Of a stretch of DNA of 64,000 nucleotides, positions 18,545-28,643 are shown one piece after another; the stretch's first letter is position 1, and the number at the start of each line of letters is the position of its first letter. The notes under the pieces are model-generated. The model saw nothing but the letters and a program-made list of their open reading frames with translations, searched no databases and was not told the DNA's origin. Source of the DNA: Sphingobacteruim zhuxiongii (GTDB taxonomy: Bacteria > Bacteroidota > Bacteroidia > Sphingobacteriales > Sphingobacteriaceae). The stretch is from positions 1,364,001 to 1,428,000 of the forward strand of contig NZ_CP045652.1 in the NCBI RefSeq assembly GCF_009557615.1, given 5' to 3'. The position numbers and the translations under genes are program-made.

Positions 18545-19768
18545 ATGGCAAACTTCAAACTTAGATCGACAGGAAATGCAGCAGCGGCGGGCGTGCCCGC
18601 GAAGAAAAAGGGAAAATCATGGTTTTCTAAACTAAACGCATGGTTACATCTCTGGCCAAGTTTAATATCCGGAATCATACTGGTTTTCGTATGTATTACG
18701 GGAACTTTGATCGTCTATTGTGATGAGATATTGGAATATAGTGCCGGGGAGGCTCGCTATGTTGAAGTCGGAAGAGAAAAAGCATCCGGGGAAAAGATTG
18801 TCGAATCGCTAAAGCAATATGATCCTAACTATCAAATTGCGCAGATGGTGTTTTTTCAACAAGATAACCGCAGTATTCGTATCCGAGCATTTCATAAGTT
18901 GACAAAAAAGCTAACCTTCATCTATATTAATCCTTATACCGCAGAGGTTTTGAAATCAGATTCTAATGCGCACTTTTTCTTTGTTACCGCTCATTTACAC
19001 TCATCCGTACTTGCAGGCGAAATGGGACACTGGATTGTCACCATTTCGACCATAATATTCGCCTTGGGTTGTATAACCGGTTTAATCTTATGGTGGCCTA
19101 AGCGTTGGACAAAGAAAACAAGAAATGATTCCTTCACGATTAAATGGAAGGCAAAGTTCAAACGACTGAACTATGATTTACATAATGTCTACGGATTCTA
19201 CTCACTTCTACTGTGCTTTGTTTTAAGTGTAACTGGGATTTTTATTTTCTTCCATTCGCTAAGTGACGGATTGAGTAAGGCTTTTGGTGGATCGGGAGAG
19301 CATGTTGATCACATTATGCCAAAGTATGATGAGAATCGAAAGTCGCTCGACGTTGCTACGTTTGCCTACCGAGTACTTGAAAAATATCCAGAACAAGAAA
19401 ATGCAGGCATTTGGGTTTCCGAACGCACTAAGTCTGGTGCCTTCGTATTTAATCTAGGAGTGGCAGGTTTAAAAAGTACTGAAAATCTCGCTATCGAAGC
19501 TTATGACCGCTACACGGGTGAAAAACTCCATATAGAACGACCATATATTATTCATGAAAAGGTAGATAATTTCATCTGGCAACTACACATGGGACAATGG
19601 TGGGGCCAATTTGGGAAGTTATCTACTTTTCTTGCAGGTATTATAGCTACTTCGTTACCTGTCACTGGGTTCCTCATCTGGTGGGGTAGAAGAAAAAAGA
19701 AAAGAAGCACAGTACAAAAGCGGGAGCTTGTCAAAAACACAGAAATAGTAACGAACGCATCGATATAG
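18545..19768 (+). CDS. PepSY-associated transmembrane protein
   Basis: A 407-residue relative of the protein encoded at 8278, with the same helix order: WLHLWPSLISGIILVFVC, the AHLHSSVLAGEMGHWIVTIS histidine segment, CITGLILWWPKRW, YDLHNVYGFYSLLLCFVLSV and a final helix near 370-390. The N-terminus is basic (KKKGKSWFSK), giving an inside-in orientation. As with the other copy, it probably assists iron release from a siderophore after TonB-dependent uptake; this is inferred from family and position. Confidence 0.88.
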   Translation: MANFKLRSTGNAAAAGVPAKKKGKSWFSKLNAWLHLWPSLISGIILVFVCITGTLIVYCDEILEYSAGEARYVEVGREKASGEKIVESLKQYDPNYQIAQMVFFQQDNRSIRIRAFHKLTKKLTFIYINPYTAEVLKSDSNAHFFFVTAHLHSSVLAGEMGHWIVTISTIIFALGCITGLILWWPKRWTKKTRNDSFTIKWKAKFKRLNYDLHNVYGFYSLLLCFVLSVTGIFIFFHSLSDGLSKAFGGSGEHVDHIMPKYDENRKSLDVATFAYRVLEKYPEQENAGIWVSERTKSGAFVFNLGVAGLKSTENLAIEAYDRYTGEKLHIERPYIIHEKVDNFIWQLHMGQWWGQFGKLSTFLAGIIATSLPVTGFLIWWGRRKKKRSTVQKRELVKNTEIVTNASI

Positions 19769-19814
19769 TGTCACAATAGATATTTTATTTTTTTTCGTAA
19801 CTCCATTAATTATT

Positions 19815-22235
19815 ATGAAGATCCGTTTCAAATTGTTAGCTGTATTCTTTTTTCTTACTTTTCACTGTCTTGGACAAAAGATAGTCGGAATAAAAGGGCT
19901 TGTTGTCAATGACGTACATGAGGCACTTGACCAGGTGAACATTAGCCTTACTAAACCAGGGATGAGGCCCATTTCTATCGTTACTGATGTCCATGGACAA
20001 TTTCAACTGGAATTGACACAAGGCACCTATCATATTAAGTTTTCTTATTTAGGTTATGAAGATTATATCCGTGAGCAGCTCATAATCGAATCTTCCTTAC
20101 TTGACTTAGGACAGATTATGTTGAAGTCCTCATCAAAAGCATTGGATGCTGTTTCCATCCTAGGGAATCGACCGCTCATCGAGCAAAAATCTGATAGATT
20201 GGTAATCAACATAGAAAATACTGTTCTTTCGGATGGAATGAACGCTCTGGAAATTTTAAAACGTGCTCCAGGAGTGAAAGTCGATGAGGATGGAAATATA
20301 AGTATGCGCGGGAAATCCGACGTTGGTATTCTCATCAATGGCAAGCTTTCCTATCTTTCGCAGAAAGAACTGGTTACCCTATTACAGGGTACTTCATCTA
20401 CATCATTAAAATCAGTCGAATTGATTACGAACCCTTCGGCGAAATATGATGCTGCTGGAATGGGTGGATTGATTAATCTGCAGTTGAAAGATGGTCAAAA
20501 GCCTGGTTTTAATTTAGCGGTTAATACGTTTGGCGGTGCTGGGAGAAAGGAACGATATGGTGCTGGAGTTAATTTCAATAGTCAACATAAAGTGATTAAT
20601 ATTATCGGTAGTTATGACTATGCCTACAGAGGAGAAGAAGAATTCCGAACATTTGATCGATATTTTTCAATACTACCCACAGAGAGCCTTGCGCGGAAAT
20701 CAAAGCAGTATTCCCAAACTAGTGAACCCTTAAACACCAATAATGCAAAATTTGGCATGGATGTACAGGTCTCCGAAAGCCTTCAGTTAGGTGTATTATG
20801 GTCTGGTAATTTTGGAACTTATAAAAACCTAAGTGAGGGATATAACAATGTCTTGTTCGAGGATAATCGTCTTATCTCAAATTCGTTAACAGACAATAGT
20901 AATGTTAGTGAGTGGAATTCCCATAATATCAATTTGAATTTGTTGCAAAAGATAGGGAAGAAGGAACATGTACTTGCCGTTGATTTCGACTACATGGATG
21001 CAGATTTTGATGCGAATCAATTACTTGTGAGCAGATTCCAAAAAACGGATTTCGAACAGCCCTACACCTCTCAACGTAAGAATACAACACCTTCCTTAAG
21101 TAAGTTATATGTGGCAAAAATTGATTATTTGCACCATATTGCTGAAAAACAACGTGTAGAAATAGGATGGAAGAGTAGCTGGATGGACGCAGACAACAAC
21201 GCAATAAATGATACATTACGCGGAAATGAATGGGTGGCTGATCTTGGGACTAGCAATCATTTTTTATATGAAGAGCAAATTCATGCGGGTTATGTGAACT
21301 ATCATTTGGAGTTAGAAAAGTGGAGCTTAATGGCAGGATTAAGAACAGAGCACACGAGAGCAAATGGTAATCAATTAACGAACAAAATGATTAGTAAAAG
21401 GGAATATACCAATCTGTTCCCAAGTGGTGCAATAGGATTCAAACTCAGCGATAATCATCAATTCAGGTTTTCATATAGCCGTCGAATCAATCGTCCTGAC
21501 TACGAAGATTTAAATCCTTTCCGATTTTATGTAGATGCGTTTGTATTTTGGGAGGGGAACCCGACCTTGCAACCTGAGTTAGCCAATAATTTCGAACTCA
21601 GCTATTCACTGCAACAAAATCTGCATCTTTCATTATTCTACACCGATGTCAAAGACGTTATGACGAGTGTGCTGACGCAATTGCCAGCACAGAATATCAC
21701 GATTCGAAGTTTGCATAATATTGAAGGCTATCGAAATAAGGGTTTCAATTTAAATTACTCAATTTCCCCCGTGAAATCCTTTCATAGTATTAATAATGTA
21801 ACGCTACATGAGAACCACTATTTTGGCGCTTTCCGTAATGAAGTGATTGATAATAGACAGTGGTCTGTAAATGCAATTAGCAGTAACACGGTCAGATTTC
21901 CTAAAGAATGGTCGCTCGAGGTGATTGCTGGATACCAATCTCCGCAGTCAGATGGTGTTTTCAAGCAAAAATCATCAGGGTATGTTTCAGCTGGAATTAT
22001 GAAAAAATTATGTTCCGATAAAATGAGTGTAAAAATAGCAGCGAATGATCTGTTTAACACTCAACGCTATCGTACAGAGTCATTCGCAGGAAACGTGCGC
22101 ATGGATCAACACTTTAATCTTGACAGTCGAACATTCCTATTGTCGCTATCTTATAAGATTGGAAGCAATGGGAAAGCATTTGATAAATTGAATCGCAAGA
22201 GTGAAGAACAGGGTCGAGTGCGTGGCGGAAACTAA
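19815..22235 (+). CDS. Outer-membrane beta-barrel protein (TonB-receptor-like, OMP_b-brl_3 type)
   Basis: 806 residues with signal peptide (to FHCLGQ), a carboxypeptidase-like domain (~22-110), a reduced plug (SDGMNALEILKRAPGVKVDEDG, MRGKSDVGILINGK, ITNPSAKYDAAGMGGLINLQLK) and a long C-terminal barrel of the outer_membrane_beta-barrel_3 type. The plug lacks the usual TonB-box-proximal features of siderophore receptors, so its cargo is unclear. It lies 46 bp after the PepSY gene and may belong to the same operon. The end (KSEEQGRVRGGN) is not the aromatic barrel terminus. Confidence 0.85.
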   Translation: MKIRFKLLAVFFFLTFHCLGQKIVGIKGLVVNDVHEALDQVNISLTKPGMRPISIVTDVHGQFQLELTQGTYHIKFSYLGYEDYIREQLIIESSLLDLGQIMLKSSSKALDAVSILGNRPLIEQKSDRLVINIENTVLSDGMNALEILKRAPGVKVDEDGNISMRGKSDVGILINGKLSYLSQKELVTLLQGTSSTSLKSVELITNPSAKYDAAGMGGLINLQLKDGQKPGFNLAVNTFGGAGRKERYGAGVNFNSQHKVINIIGSYDYAYRGEEEFRTFDRYFSILPTESLARKSKQYSQTSEPLNTNNAKFGMDVQVSESLQLGVLWSGNFGTYKNLSEGYNNVLFEDNRLISNSLTDNSNVSEWNSHNINLNLLQKIGKKEHVLAVDFDYMDADFDANQLLVSRFQKTDFEQPYTSQRKNTTPSLSKLYVAKIDYLHHIAEKQRVEIGWKSSWMDADNNAINDTLRGNEWVADLGTSNHFLYEEQIHAGYVNYHLELEKWSLMAGLRTEHTRANGNQLTNKMISKREYTNLFPSGAIGFKLSDNHQFRFSYSRRINRPDYEDLNPFRFYVDAFVFWEGNPTLQPELANNFELSYSLQQNLHLSLFYTDVKDVMTSVLTQLPAQNITIRSLHNIEGYRNKGFNLNYSISPVKSFHSINNVTLHENHYFGAFRNEVIDNRQWSVNAISSNTVRFPKEWSLEVIAGYQSPQSDGVFKQKSSGYVSAGIMKKLCSDKMSVKIAANDLFNTQRYRTESFAGNVRMDQHFNLDSRTFLLSLSYKIGSNGKAFDKLNRKSEEQGRVRGGN

Positions 22236-22323
22236 ATATTAGCGTAGAATTGTAATAGAGTTTCATTCATAGGTGTCAAAGACGGCAGACTTTCGATAAG
22301 AAATTCTGCCTCTTGATTTTATG

Positions 22324-22355
22324 GAGTCGCTAGCTTTAGCGGCTCTTTTATTTTT
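22324..22355 (+). terminator. Terminator after the iron-uptake operon
   Basis: GAGTCGCTA and TAGCGGCTC pair (one G-U) around a GCTT loop, followed by TTTTATTTTT. Confidence 0.85.
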
Positions 22356-22531
22356 GTATCTCCTACATCCCTTTCACTTCCCTTTCAGACCCAATGGTTA
22401 ACCGTTCTGAATTGGGTTAGATTTGGATTTGATTTGGTCGAGATGAGGTAGGGCTTCAGCGCTGTAACTTGGGAAGACTTGATCATGTTGGTTAGATAAT
22501 CGTTTCAAAATTTAGCGCTATTTAAAGGCTT

Positions 22532-22552
22532 CAATTTTACATTGTAAAAATG
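22532..22552. promoter_or_regulatory. Palindromic operator, distal copy
   Basis: CAATTTTACA-T-TGTAAAAATG: a 21-bp dyad with one arm mismatch. It shares 19 of 21 bases with the proximal copy at 22727. Confidence 0.65.
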
Positions 22553-22726
22553 AGCTGAATGAGGTCATAAGTTTCGTTAGGTGTGGTGAATTAAAGTTAA
22601 AATTCTTTATAGTGTTGATATACAGTGTTTTATATATTGTTTGTCATGCTGTTTTTTGCTGGTTATTTAGGTGCTATTTGGTTTTTGAAATACTATGTTT
22701 TAACATTGATTTTATAATACCAAATA

Positions 22727-22747
22727 CAATTTTACAATGTAAAATTG
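22727..22747. promoter_or_regulatory. Palindromic operator, proximal copy
   Basis: CAATTTTACA-A-TGTAAAATTG is a perfect 21-bp dyad ending 25 bp before the susC ATG. The ACAnTGT core matches the layout of the IclR-family KdgR operator (TGAAACAnTGTTTCA). The IclR gene at 31479 in the same locus is the likely binder. Confidence 0.7.
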
Positions 22748-22772
22748 CCTAACCAACAAAAAATTATAAACT

Positions 22773-25760
22773 ATGAGAAATTATTTAACGCTTACATTAG
22801 GCTTTTTTCTGTATTCTCTTTTTGTGTTTGCTGAGCCCTCAGGAATTCAAGAAAACGTAAAAGGAAAAGTGCTTAATGAACAAGGGGCCGGGATCCCAGG
22901 TATTAGTATAACAAATAGGCAGAATAAGGCAAGTACGTCTTCCGACGCCAATGGATCATTTGTTATACCCGGCAAATTAGGAGATGTACTTGTACTGTCT
23001 TCAATCGGTTATGAGGGTAAAGAAATTACCCTACTCAGCAAAGAAGTTACCATCACACTTAAACCCAGCGATGAATCTATCGATGAGGTTGTCGTGGTAG
23101 GTTATGGTACCATGAAGAAAAAAGATGTTACTGGCTCGATTGCCTCGGTCAGTGGCGAAAAGATGTCTGAATATGTGGTTCCAAATCCTATTCAAGGTTT
23201 GCAAGGCCGAGTGGCTGGTGTTTCGGTTTCCAGCAATTCTGGCTCTCCCAATGGAAATTTTACAGTCCGTATTCGTGGTAGCAATTCGATCCGCGGAGGA
23301 AATGATCCATTGTATGTGGTCGATGGAATACCAAGTAATCCTTCATCGGTCAACAGTTTAGATATTGAATCTGTTGAAGTCTTAAAGGATGCTTCCGCTA
23401 CGGCTATTTATGGATCTAGAGCCTCCAACGGCGTTGTTCTGATTACAACGAAACGCGGAAAAGTAGGAAAGGCATCAATCGCCTATGATGGGAACTACGG
23501 CGTACAATCGCAGATTAAGCAACTGGAATTAATGGATGCACAGGAATATATGCGCTTCTATAATATCCAGCAGAAAAACGATAACGGTAAAGAATACTTT
23601 ACGCAAGAGCAAATCAATTCAGCAGGCGAGGGGACCAATTGGCAATCCTTAGTCTATACTGATGCACCCATTCAGAATCATAATCTATCGATCGCTGGCG
23701 GGTCAGATAAAATTAAAGCCCTAATTAGTGGTTCGATTATGAATCGCGATGGTATCATTCAGAATAGTAAATACGATAAATATAATCTTCGTTCCAATCT
23801 AGATTATAGTTTCAATGATCATTTTACAGCGCACTTGAACATGGCTTATGCGAAGACGGGAACTGATGCGCAGAACAGTGGAGGCGGAAACAGAGGGGGA
23901 TCTCTGATTGGTGGTTCAATTGCTTCACCGCCGACTTTAGGAGTGTACAATGATGACGGTAGCTATAGAAATCTGCAATTGGCCTATCCATTTATGTCCA
24001 ATGCGCTATACAACCCTATTAATCTTATTAATGAACAATCCAATTTAACTAGAGCCAACTTGATGAACAATAATCTGATGTTGGTTTATAAAATTATTCC
24101 TGGATTATCGATACGTTCATCATTAGGTATTGAAACCTTAGATTATCGAGCAGATGCCTACACTTCATCCAAATATCTCTATGGTTCGTCGGCGGGATCG
24201 GTTTCTAACAATAACGATGTTTCAATCTTAAATGAAAATATATTAAACTATAATAAGGAATTTAATGGCAAACATGGATTAGACGTTACGGCTGGATTTA
24301 CTTATCAAAATAGTCAATCAAAAAGTAGCTTCTTGAGCGGTACGGGTTTCTTAAGTGATGTTCCCGGTACGGATCAAATTTCGGGAGCCTCGGTCTTTGG
24401 AACGCCTTCGACTGGTTTTTCGGAATGGACATTAATGTCTTATTTAGGTCGTATCAATTACTCGTACCTAGGGAAATATTTGGCAACGGTGAGTGGACGT
24501 GCTGATGGTTCCTCGCGCTATAGTGCTGGTGAAAAGTGGGGATTCTTTCCATCCTTAGCGCTCGCATGGCGTCTCTCGGAAGAGGAATTTATCAAAAGTG
24601 TAACTTGGATAAGTGACTTAAAACTACGCGCTGGTTACGGAAAGACAGGGTCTACAGCTCTTAGCCCATATGCGACGATGAACATGTTGAGTCAAGGAAA
24701 AACACCAATCAATGGTGATATGGGAACCTTTTATGCCGCAAGTTCCACTTTACCATCCAATCTAAAATGGGAGACAACTGGCCAATATAATATTGGTATC
24801 GACGCTGCTTTCCTTCAAAATAAAATTCGCGTTACTGCGGACTACTACAATAAGGAAACGACAGATTTATTGAATTCTGTTGTTCTTCCACCTTCCTCAG
24901 GATATGGAACAACCATTAAGAATATTGGTAAAATGCAAAACAAAGGCTTTGAACTCTTAGTTGAGGGGCAGCTATATCAACGCGAAGAATTTAGTTGGGC
25001 ACTTGGTGGTAATATTTCTTTCAATAGAAATAAAGTCACTGAATTGAATGAGGGTAAAGATATCTATGGAGGTGTTGTTGGATTAGCATACATTGAAGAC
25101 TTCATTCATTTAATTCGCGTTGGACAACCGATGGGTGTATTCTATACCTATCAGCAAAATGGCTATACAGACGATGGCAATTTGAGCTATGTCGATGTAA
25201 ACGAAGACGGAAAGCTTTCTATTGACGACAAGATGATTCTAGGTAATCCGCATCCTAAGTTTTTGTATGGCTTTAATTCAGACTTAACTTATAAAGGCAT
25301 CAGTCTTAATCTCTTTTTCCAAGGAAGCTATGGCAATGATTTGTTTAATGTTGGCGAGACGGCAAATTTAGACCAAGGTATGGGATTGAATTTACGTAGA
25401 GCTGTTTTGGAGAGCCACTGGTCAGCGGACAATACACCGGAGCAAAATGCAGCGGCCGCTTATCCGAAGATTACAAGACAAATAAAAAACCAATATTCCA
25501 GTCGATATATTGAGGACGGATCGTATTTGCGGTTGAAGAATATTGCTTTAGGCTATGATCTGCCATTGAAGAAATGGGGCATTACCTGGTGTAATCAATT
25601 CAAAGTCTACGCGAGTGCTCAAAATATTCTGACGTTTACCAAATATTCGGGCATGGATCCAGAAGTTAACTCTCGTGGTGGCAATGTGGACATTGGATTG
25701 GACTACCTGACGTATCCAAACGTAAAGACCATTTCATTTGGCGCTAAAGTTCAATTTTAA
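22773..25760 (+). CDS. SusC-family TonB-linked outer-membrane transporter
   Basis: A 995-residue oligosaccharide importer of the outer membrane. It has a signal peptide (to FVFAEPSG), a carboxypeptidase-like domain (~28-100), the SusC signature DEVVVVGYGTMKKKDVTGS, the plug with IRGSNSIRGGNDPLYVVDG and KDASATAIYGSRASNGVV, and a barrel ending in KTISFGAKVQF. It forms a complex with the SusD-like lipoprotein encoded 29 bp downstream. The downstream xylanase-type enzymes suggest a beta-linked glycan or oligosaccharide as cargo. Confidence 0.96.
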   Translation: MRNYLTLTLGFFLYSLFVFAEPSGIQENVKGKVLNEQGAGIPGISITNRQNKASTSSDANGSFVIPGKLGDVLVLSSIGYEGKEITLLSKEVTITLKPSDESIDEVVVVGYGTMKKKDVTGSIASVSGEKMSEYVVPNPIQGLQGRVAGVSVSSNSGSPNGNFTVRIRGSNSIRGGNDPLYVVDGIPSNPSSVNSLDIESVEVLKDASATAIYGSRASNGVVLITTKRGKVGKASIAYDGNYGVQSQIKQLELMDAQEYMRFYNIQQKNDNGKEYFTQEQINSAGEGTNWQSLVYTDAPIQNHNLSIAGGSDKIKALISGSIMNRDGIIQNSKYDKYNLRSNLDYSFNDHFTAHLNMAYAKTGTDAQNSGGGNRGGSLIGGSIASPPTLGVYNDDGSYRNLQLAYPFMSNALYNPINLINEQSNLTRANLMNNNLMLVYKIIPGLSIRSSLGIETLDYRADAYTSSKYLYGSSAGSVSNNNDVSILNENILNYNKEFNGKHGLDVTAGFTYQNSQSKSSFLSGTGFLSDVPGTDQISGASVFGTPSTGFSEWTLMSYLGRINYSYLGKYLATVSGRADGSSRYSAGEKWGFFPSLALAWRLSEEEFIKSVTWISDLKLRAGYGKTGSTALSPYATMNMLSQGKTPINGDMGTFYAASSTLPSNLKWETTGQYNIGIDAAFLQNKIRVTADYYNKETTDLLNSVVLPPSSGYGTTIKNIGKMQNKGFELLVEGQLYQREEFSWALGGNISFNRNKVTELNEGKDIYGGVVGLAYIEDFIHLIRVGQPMGVFYTYQQNGYTDDGNLSYVDVNEDGKLSIDDKMILGNPHPKFLYGFNSDLTYKGISLNLFFQGSYGNDLFNVGETANLDQGMGLNLRRAVLESHWSADNTPEQNAAAAYPKITRQIKNQYSSRYIEDGSYLRLKNIALGYDLPLKKWGITWCNQFKVYASAQNILTFTKYSGMDPEVNSRGGNVDIGLDYLTYPNVKTISFGAKVQF

Positions 25761-25789
25761 ATCAATGTTCAATTTTAAATCAATCAATT

Positions 25790-27247
25790 ATGAAAATAAG
25801 AAATCTATATATAGCGGGTTTTGTGCTTTTAGGGAGCTTAAGTTCATCCTGCAGTAAATGGCTGGAAGAACATCCGAAAGCGGTAGCTGCTGAAACCTTC
25901 TATAATACACCAGCAGAAGCGGCAACAGCCGTTTTAGCCCCACTAAACAAGTTTAGAAGTGGATTTGCGATGTCTTTTCCGGGTTTGATGGAGTGTTTTA
26001 CAGACTATCAATATGGTCGCGGTTCTTGGACTAGCAACAGTGATTATGTCGGGCTGGATCCAACGAATGTGACTCGTGCTTCCGGAGTTTGGAGTAGCCT
26101 TTACGGTGGAATCCGCGATTGTAATATAGCAGTGGATCGTTTGCCAGAGGCATCTGCAATGGATGATGCTCAAAAAAATGCCTATATCGGTGAGGTCAAG
26201 TTCCTTCGCGCATTCGCTTATTTCCATCTCGTTAGACTGTGGGGCGATGTGCCTTTGCGTACTGAGCAAAATATGTTGGATTGGGACCTTCCTAAAACGG
26301 CAAAAGCAGATATCTATAAATTAATCATCGAAGACTTAAATTACTGTATTGCGAACGCTCCAGAGAAACCGCGATTGGTCGGCACGCCGAGTAAGTGGTC
26401 TGCGAAGAGTTTACTTGCTCAGGTTTATATGCAACTAGCGCAGTATAATAGCGCATTGCCGATACTTAAAGAAGTGATTGACAGTAAGCAGTATGCATTG
26501 GTTAACGTAGCCAACTCTGGAGAGTTTGAAAAGATCTTTGGCCCTAAAGTCATTACGACTACAGAGGAGATCTTCTATTTTAAGCAAACGAGCTTGGCAG
26601 GTTGGGAATTTGTAATGTTCTGTTCGCATCCAAATGCGAAGATTAATGGACAGAAAATGCATGGTGCGGGAGGCTATTTTGGAATTTATACTCGTGCGGA
26701 TAATAAAGTCTTCACAAATTGGGATCCTAATGATCTTCGTAAGTCGTATAATACATTGAAGCAAGATTTAGGCCTTCAGTTTGAAACATATATTCCAAGT
26801 AAATTCTTTGATTCGGAAGCTCCGAATTCCAATGGGGCACGAAACTCCTTCCCATTGATTCGATACGCCGATATCCTGCTAGCATATGCGGAAGCATCCA
26901 ATGAAGTTAATGGTCCGACACAGGATGCCTTAGATAAAGTCAATATGATTTATCGAAGAGCTTATGGATTGGACCCCTTGGTTTCAGCAAGCTCTGATTA
27001 CAGCCTTGCAGATTATAATAGCAAAGACAAGTTTTTTAATCTCGTTTCTAAGGAATTAACCTACGAAAACTGGAATGAAGCGAAACGTTGGTTGTTCTTG
27101 TTGCGAAGAAATATTGCAAAACAAGTGATTAAAGACGTAAAAGGAATTGATGTTCAAGATAAGCACTTATTGTTTCCTATTCCTGATAATGAATTCAGTT
27201 ACAACAAAGCTTTAGATCCAGCAAAAGATCAGAACCCAGGGTACTAA
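25790..27247 (+). CDS. SusD-family glycan-binding lipoprotein (RagB/SusD)
   Basis: 485 residues with a lipoprotein signal (LLGSLSSSCSKWLEEHP; lipidated Cys). The N-terminal TPR-rich SusD domain includes RDCNIAVDRLPEAS, FLRAFAYFHLVRLWGDVPL, WSAKSLLAQVYMQL; the C-terminal RagB part has SFPLIRYADILLAYAEASNEV and LTYENWNEAKRW. It acts as the extracellular lid of the SusC transporter. The spacing and order are those of a typical Bacteroidota utilisation locus. Confidence 0.95.
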   Translation: MKIRNLYIAGFVLLGSLSSSCSKWLEEHPKAVAAETFYNTPAEAATAVLAPLNKFRSGFAMSFPGLMECFTDYQYGRGSWTSNSDYVGLDPTNVTRASGVWSSLYGGIRDCNIAVDRLPEASAMDDAQKNAYIGEVKFLRAFAYFHLVRLWGDVPLRTEQNMLDWDLPKTAKADIYKLIIEDLNYCIANAPEKPRLVGTPSKWSAKSLLAQVYMQLAQYNSALPILKEVIDSKQYALVNVANSGEFEKIFGPKVITTTEEIFYFKQTSLAGWEFVMFCSHPNAKINGQKMHGAGGYFGIYTRADNKVFTNWDPNDLRKSYNTLKQDLGLQFETYIPSKFFDSEAPNSNGARNSFPLIRYADILLAYAEASNEVNGPTQDALDKVNMIYRRAYGLDPLVSASSDYSLADYNSKDKFFNLVSKELTYENWNEAKRWLFLLRRNIAKQVIKDVKGIDVQDKHLLFPIPDNEFSYNKALDPAKDQNPGY

Positions 27248-27272
27248 TTTTCTTTAAATCAATACAATTACG

Positions 27273-28616
27273 ATGAGATATAAGTTAAATAGATTGGTTT
27301 TAACGCTAATTGCGACCGGATACGCCGTAGTTAGCTTAGCACAAGACAATAAGCAAGTAATGAGCGCTGCCTATAATGATATTTGGAATCAAGATGTGCA
27401 GCAAAAGATTGATGAGCGAATAGAAAAGCATAGGAAGGCTGACGTCAAGTTAAACTTTGCCGATATAAAAAAGGGTAGCGCTGTTGTCGTTGAACAAATA
27501 GCACATGATTTTGTGTTCGGTAGCAATATTTTTCTGTTTAATCAATTCGATACACAAGAGAAGAATAATCGATATAATGAGCTTTTTACACAGCTTTTTA
27601 ATGCTGCCACAGTTCCATTTTATTGGAAAACTTTAGAGCCTACTCAAGGAGAACCTCGCTTTACCAAGGACAGTAAGTACATCTATCGCCGTCCTCCTGT
27701 AGATCCTGTCGTTGAGTTTTGTATCAAAAACGGAATTAATATGAACGGTCATGCGATAATCTATGGAATGCGAAGATGGGGACATCCGGAGTGGATGCCA
27801 GCAGATCGAAAGAAGATGGAACCAATATTTGAAAATCACATCAAACTATTGGCTGAGCGATATGGGGATAAGATTCAACGTTGGGATGTCGTCAATGAAC
27901 CTATAGATCAAGCGAATAGAGGTATTATGCCTGACGATTATACCTACAAGTGTTTTCAATGGGCGACAAAATACTTTCCTTCCAATGCGGTTTTCAATCT
28001 GAATGACTGCGATATGAATTGGGAAGTTGCACCGGTACGTCGATATGTTGAAATCATTCGAAATCTGAAGGATCGAGGCGCAAAATTGGATATTACCGGG
28101 ATTCAGAGCCATATTTTTAATCCACAAGGGGCGAAAGCAATTGCTGCTGGCGAGAAGAAGTTGACGCCAGATAAGATCAATGAACTTTTGGATGTCTTAG
28201 ATGAAGCCGAGCTGCCTATTCATATCAGTGAGGTGACTATATCAGCCCCGGATACTAGTGTAAATGGTGGAGAAATACAGGCTCAAATTGCTAGAAACTT
28301 ATATCGCTTATGGTTTTCACATCCTACAATAATGGGGGTAACATGGTGGAATGCTGCGGATGGCGGTGCTGCTGAAGGAGAACCTTCATTTTCTGGGATT
28401 TTGGATCAGAATTTAAATCGTAAACCTGTCTTTGCGGCTTTACAACACTTAATTCATAAAGAATGGAATACCAGCTTAAATCAGAAAATTGGAACAGCAA
28501 ATCAAATAACATTCCGCGGATTTAAAGGGAAGTATAAAGTCAAATGGCTAACTAAGAAAGGGAAGTCGATGGAACAGATCGTTGAGGTAAAGTCCGATAC
28601 AAATATCACTATTTAA
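27273..28616 (+). CDS. Secreted glycoside hydrolase family 10 (endo-beta-1,4-xylanase-type), copy 1
   Basis: 447 residues with a signal peptide (to VSLAQ). An N-terminal module (~35-90; IEKHRKADVKLNF, AHDFVFGSNIF) leads into the GH10 TIM barrel. Acid/base Glu209 is in WDVVNEP and nucleophile Glu320 in LPIHISEVTI; His160 (NGHAIIY), HPEW (171-174), Gln278 and His280 line the -1 subsite. The classic WHxQxPxW loop is altered to a GMRRWGHPEW form, so the substrate may not be plain xylan. The C-terminus FRGFKGKYKVKW is shared with the next gene. No lipobox is seen, so it is periplasmic or secreted. Confidence 0.88.
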   Translation: MRYKLNRLVLTLIATGYAVVSLAQDNKQVMSAAYNDIWNQDVQQKIDERIEKHRKADVKLNFADIKKGSAVVVEQIAHDFVFGSNIFLFNQFDTQEKNNRYNELFTQLFNAATVPFYWKTLEPTQGEPRFTKDSKYIYRRPPVDPVVEFCIKNGINMNGHAIIYGMRRWGHPEWMPADRKKMEPIFENHIKLLAERYGDKIQRWDVVNEPIDQANRGIMPDDYTYKCFQWATKYFPSNAVFNLNDCDMNWEVAPVRRYVEIIRNLKDRGAKLDITGIQSHIFNPQGAKAIAAGEKKLTPDKINELLDVLDEAELPIHISEVTISAPDTSVNGGEIQAQIARNLYRLWFSHPTIMGVTWWNAADGGAAEGEPSFSGILDQNLNRKPVFAALQHLIHKEWNTSLNQKIGTANQITFRGFKGKYKVKWLTKKGKSMEQIVEVKSDTNITI

Positions 28617-28643
28617 AAAACTAAACACTTTCAAACATAAATT

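Larger units (their letters stand above)
22236..22772. other. 537-bp intergenic region before the SusC gene
   Basis: No coding sequence was recognised. It contains a short hairpin (GGCAGA 22284-22289 with TCTGCC 22305-22310), the terminator at 22324, and the two 21-bp palindromes at 22532 and 22727. The stretch 22360-22530 shows nothing I can name. Confidence 0.7.

Noticed and set aside
22284..22310. Second terminator hairpin after the iron-uptake operon
   Set aside because: The 6-bp stem is short with a long loop and only a weak T-run; the stem at 22324 is much stronger.
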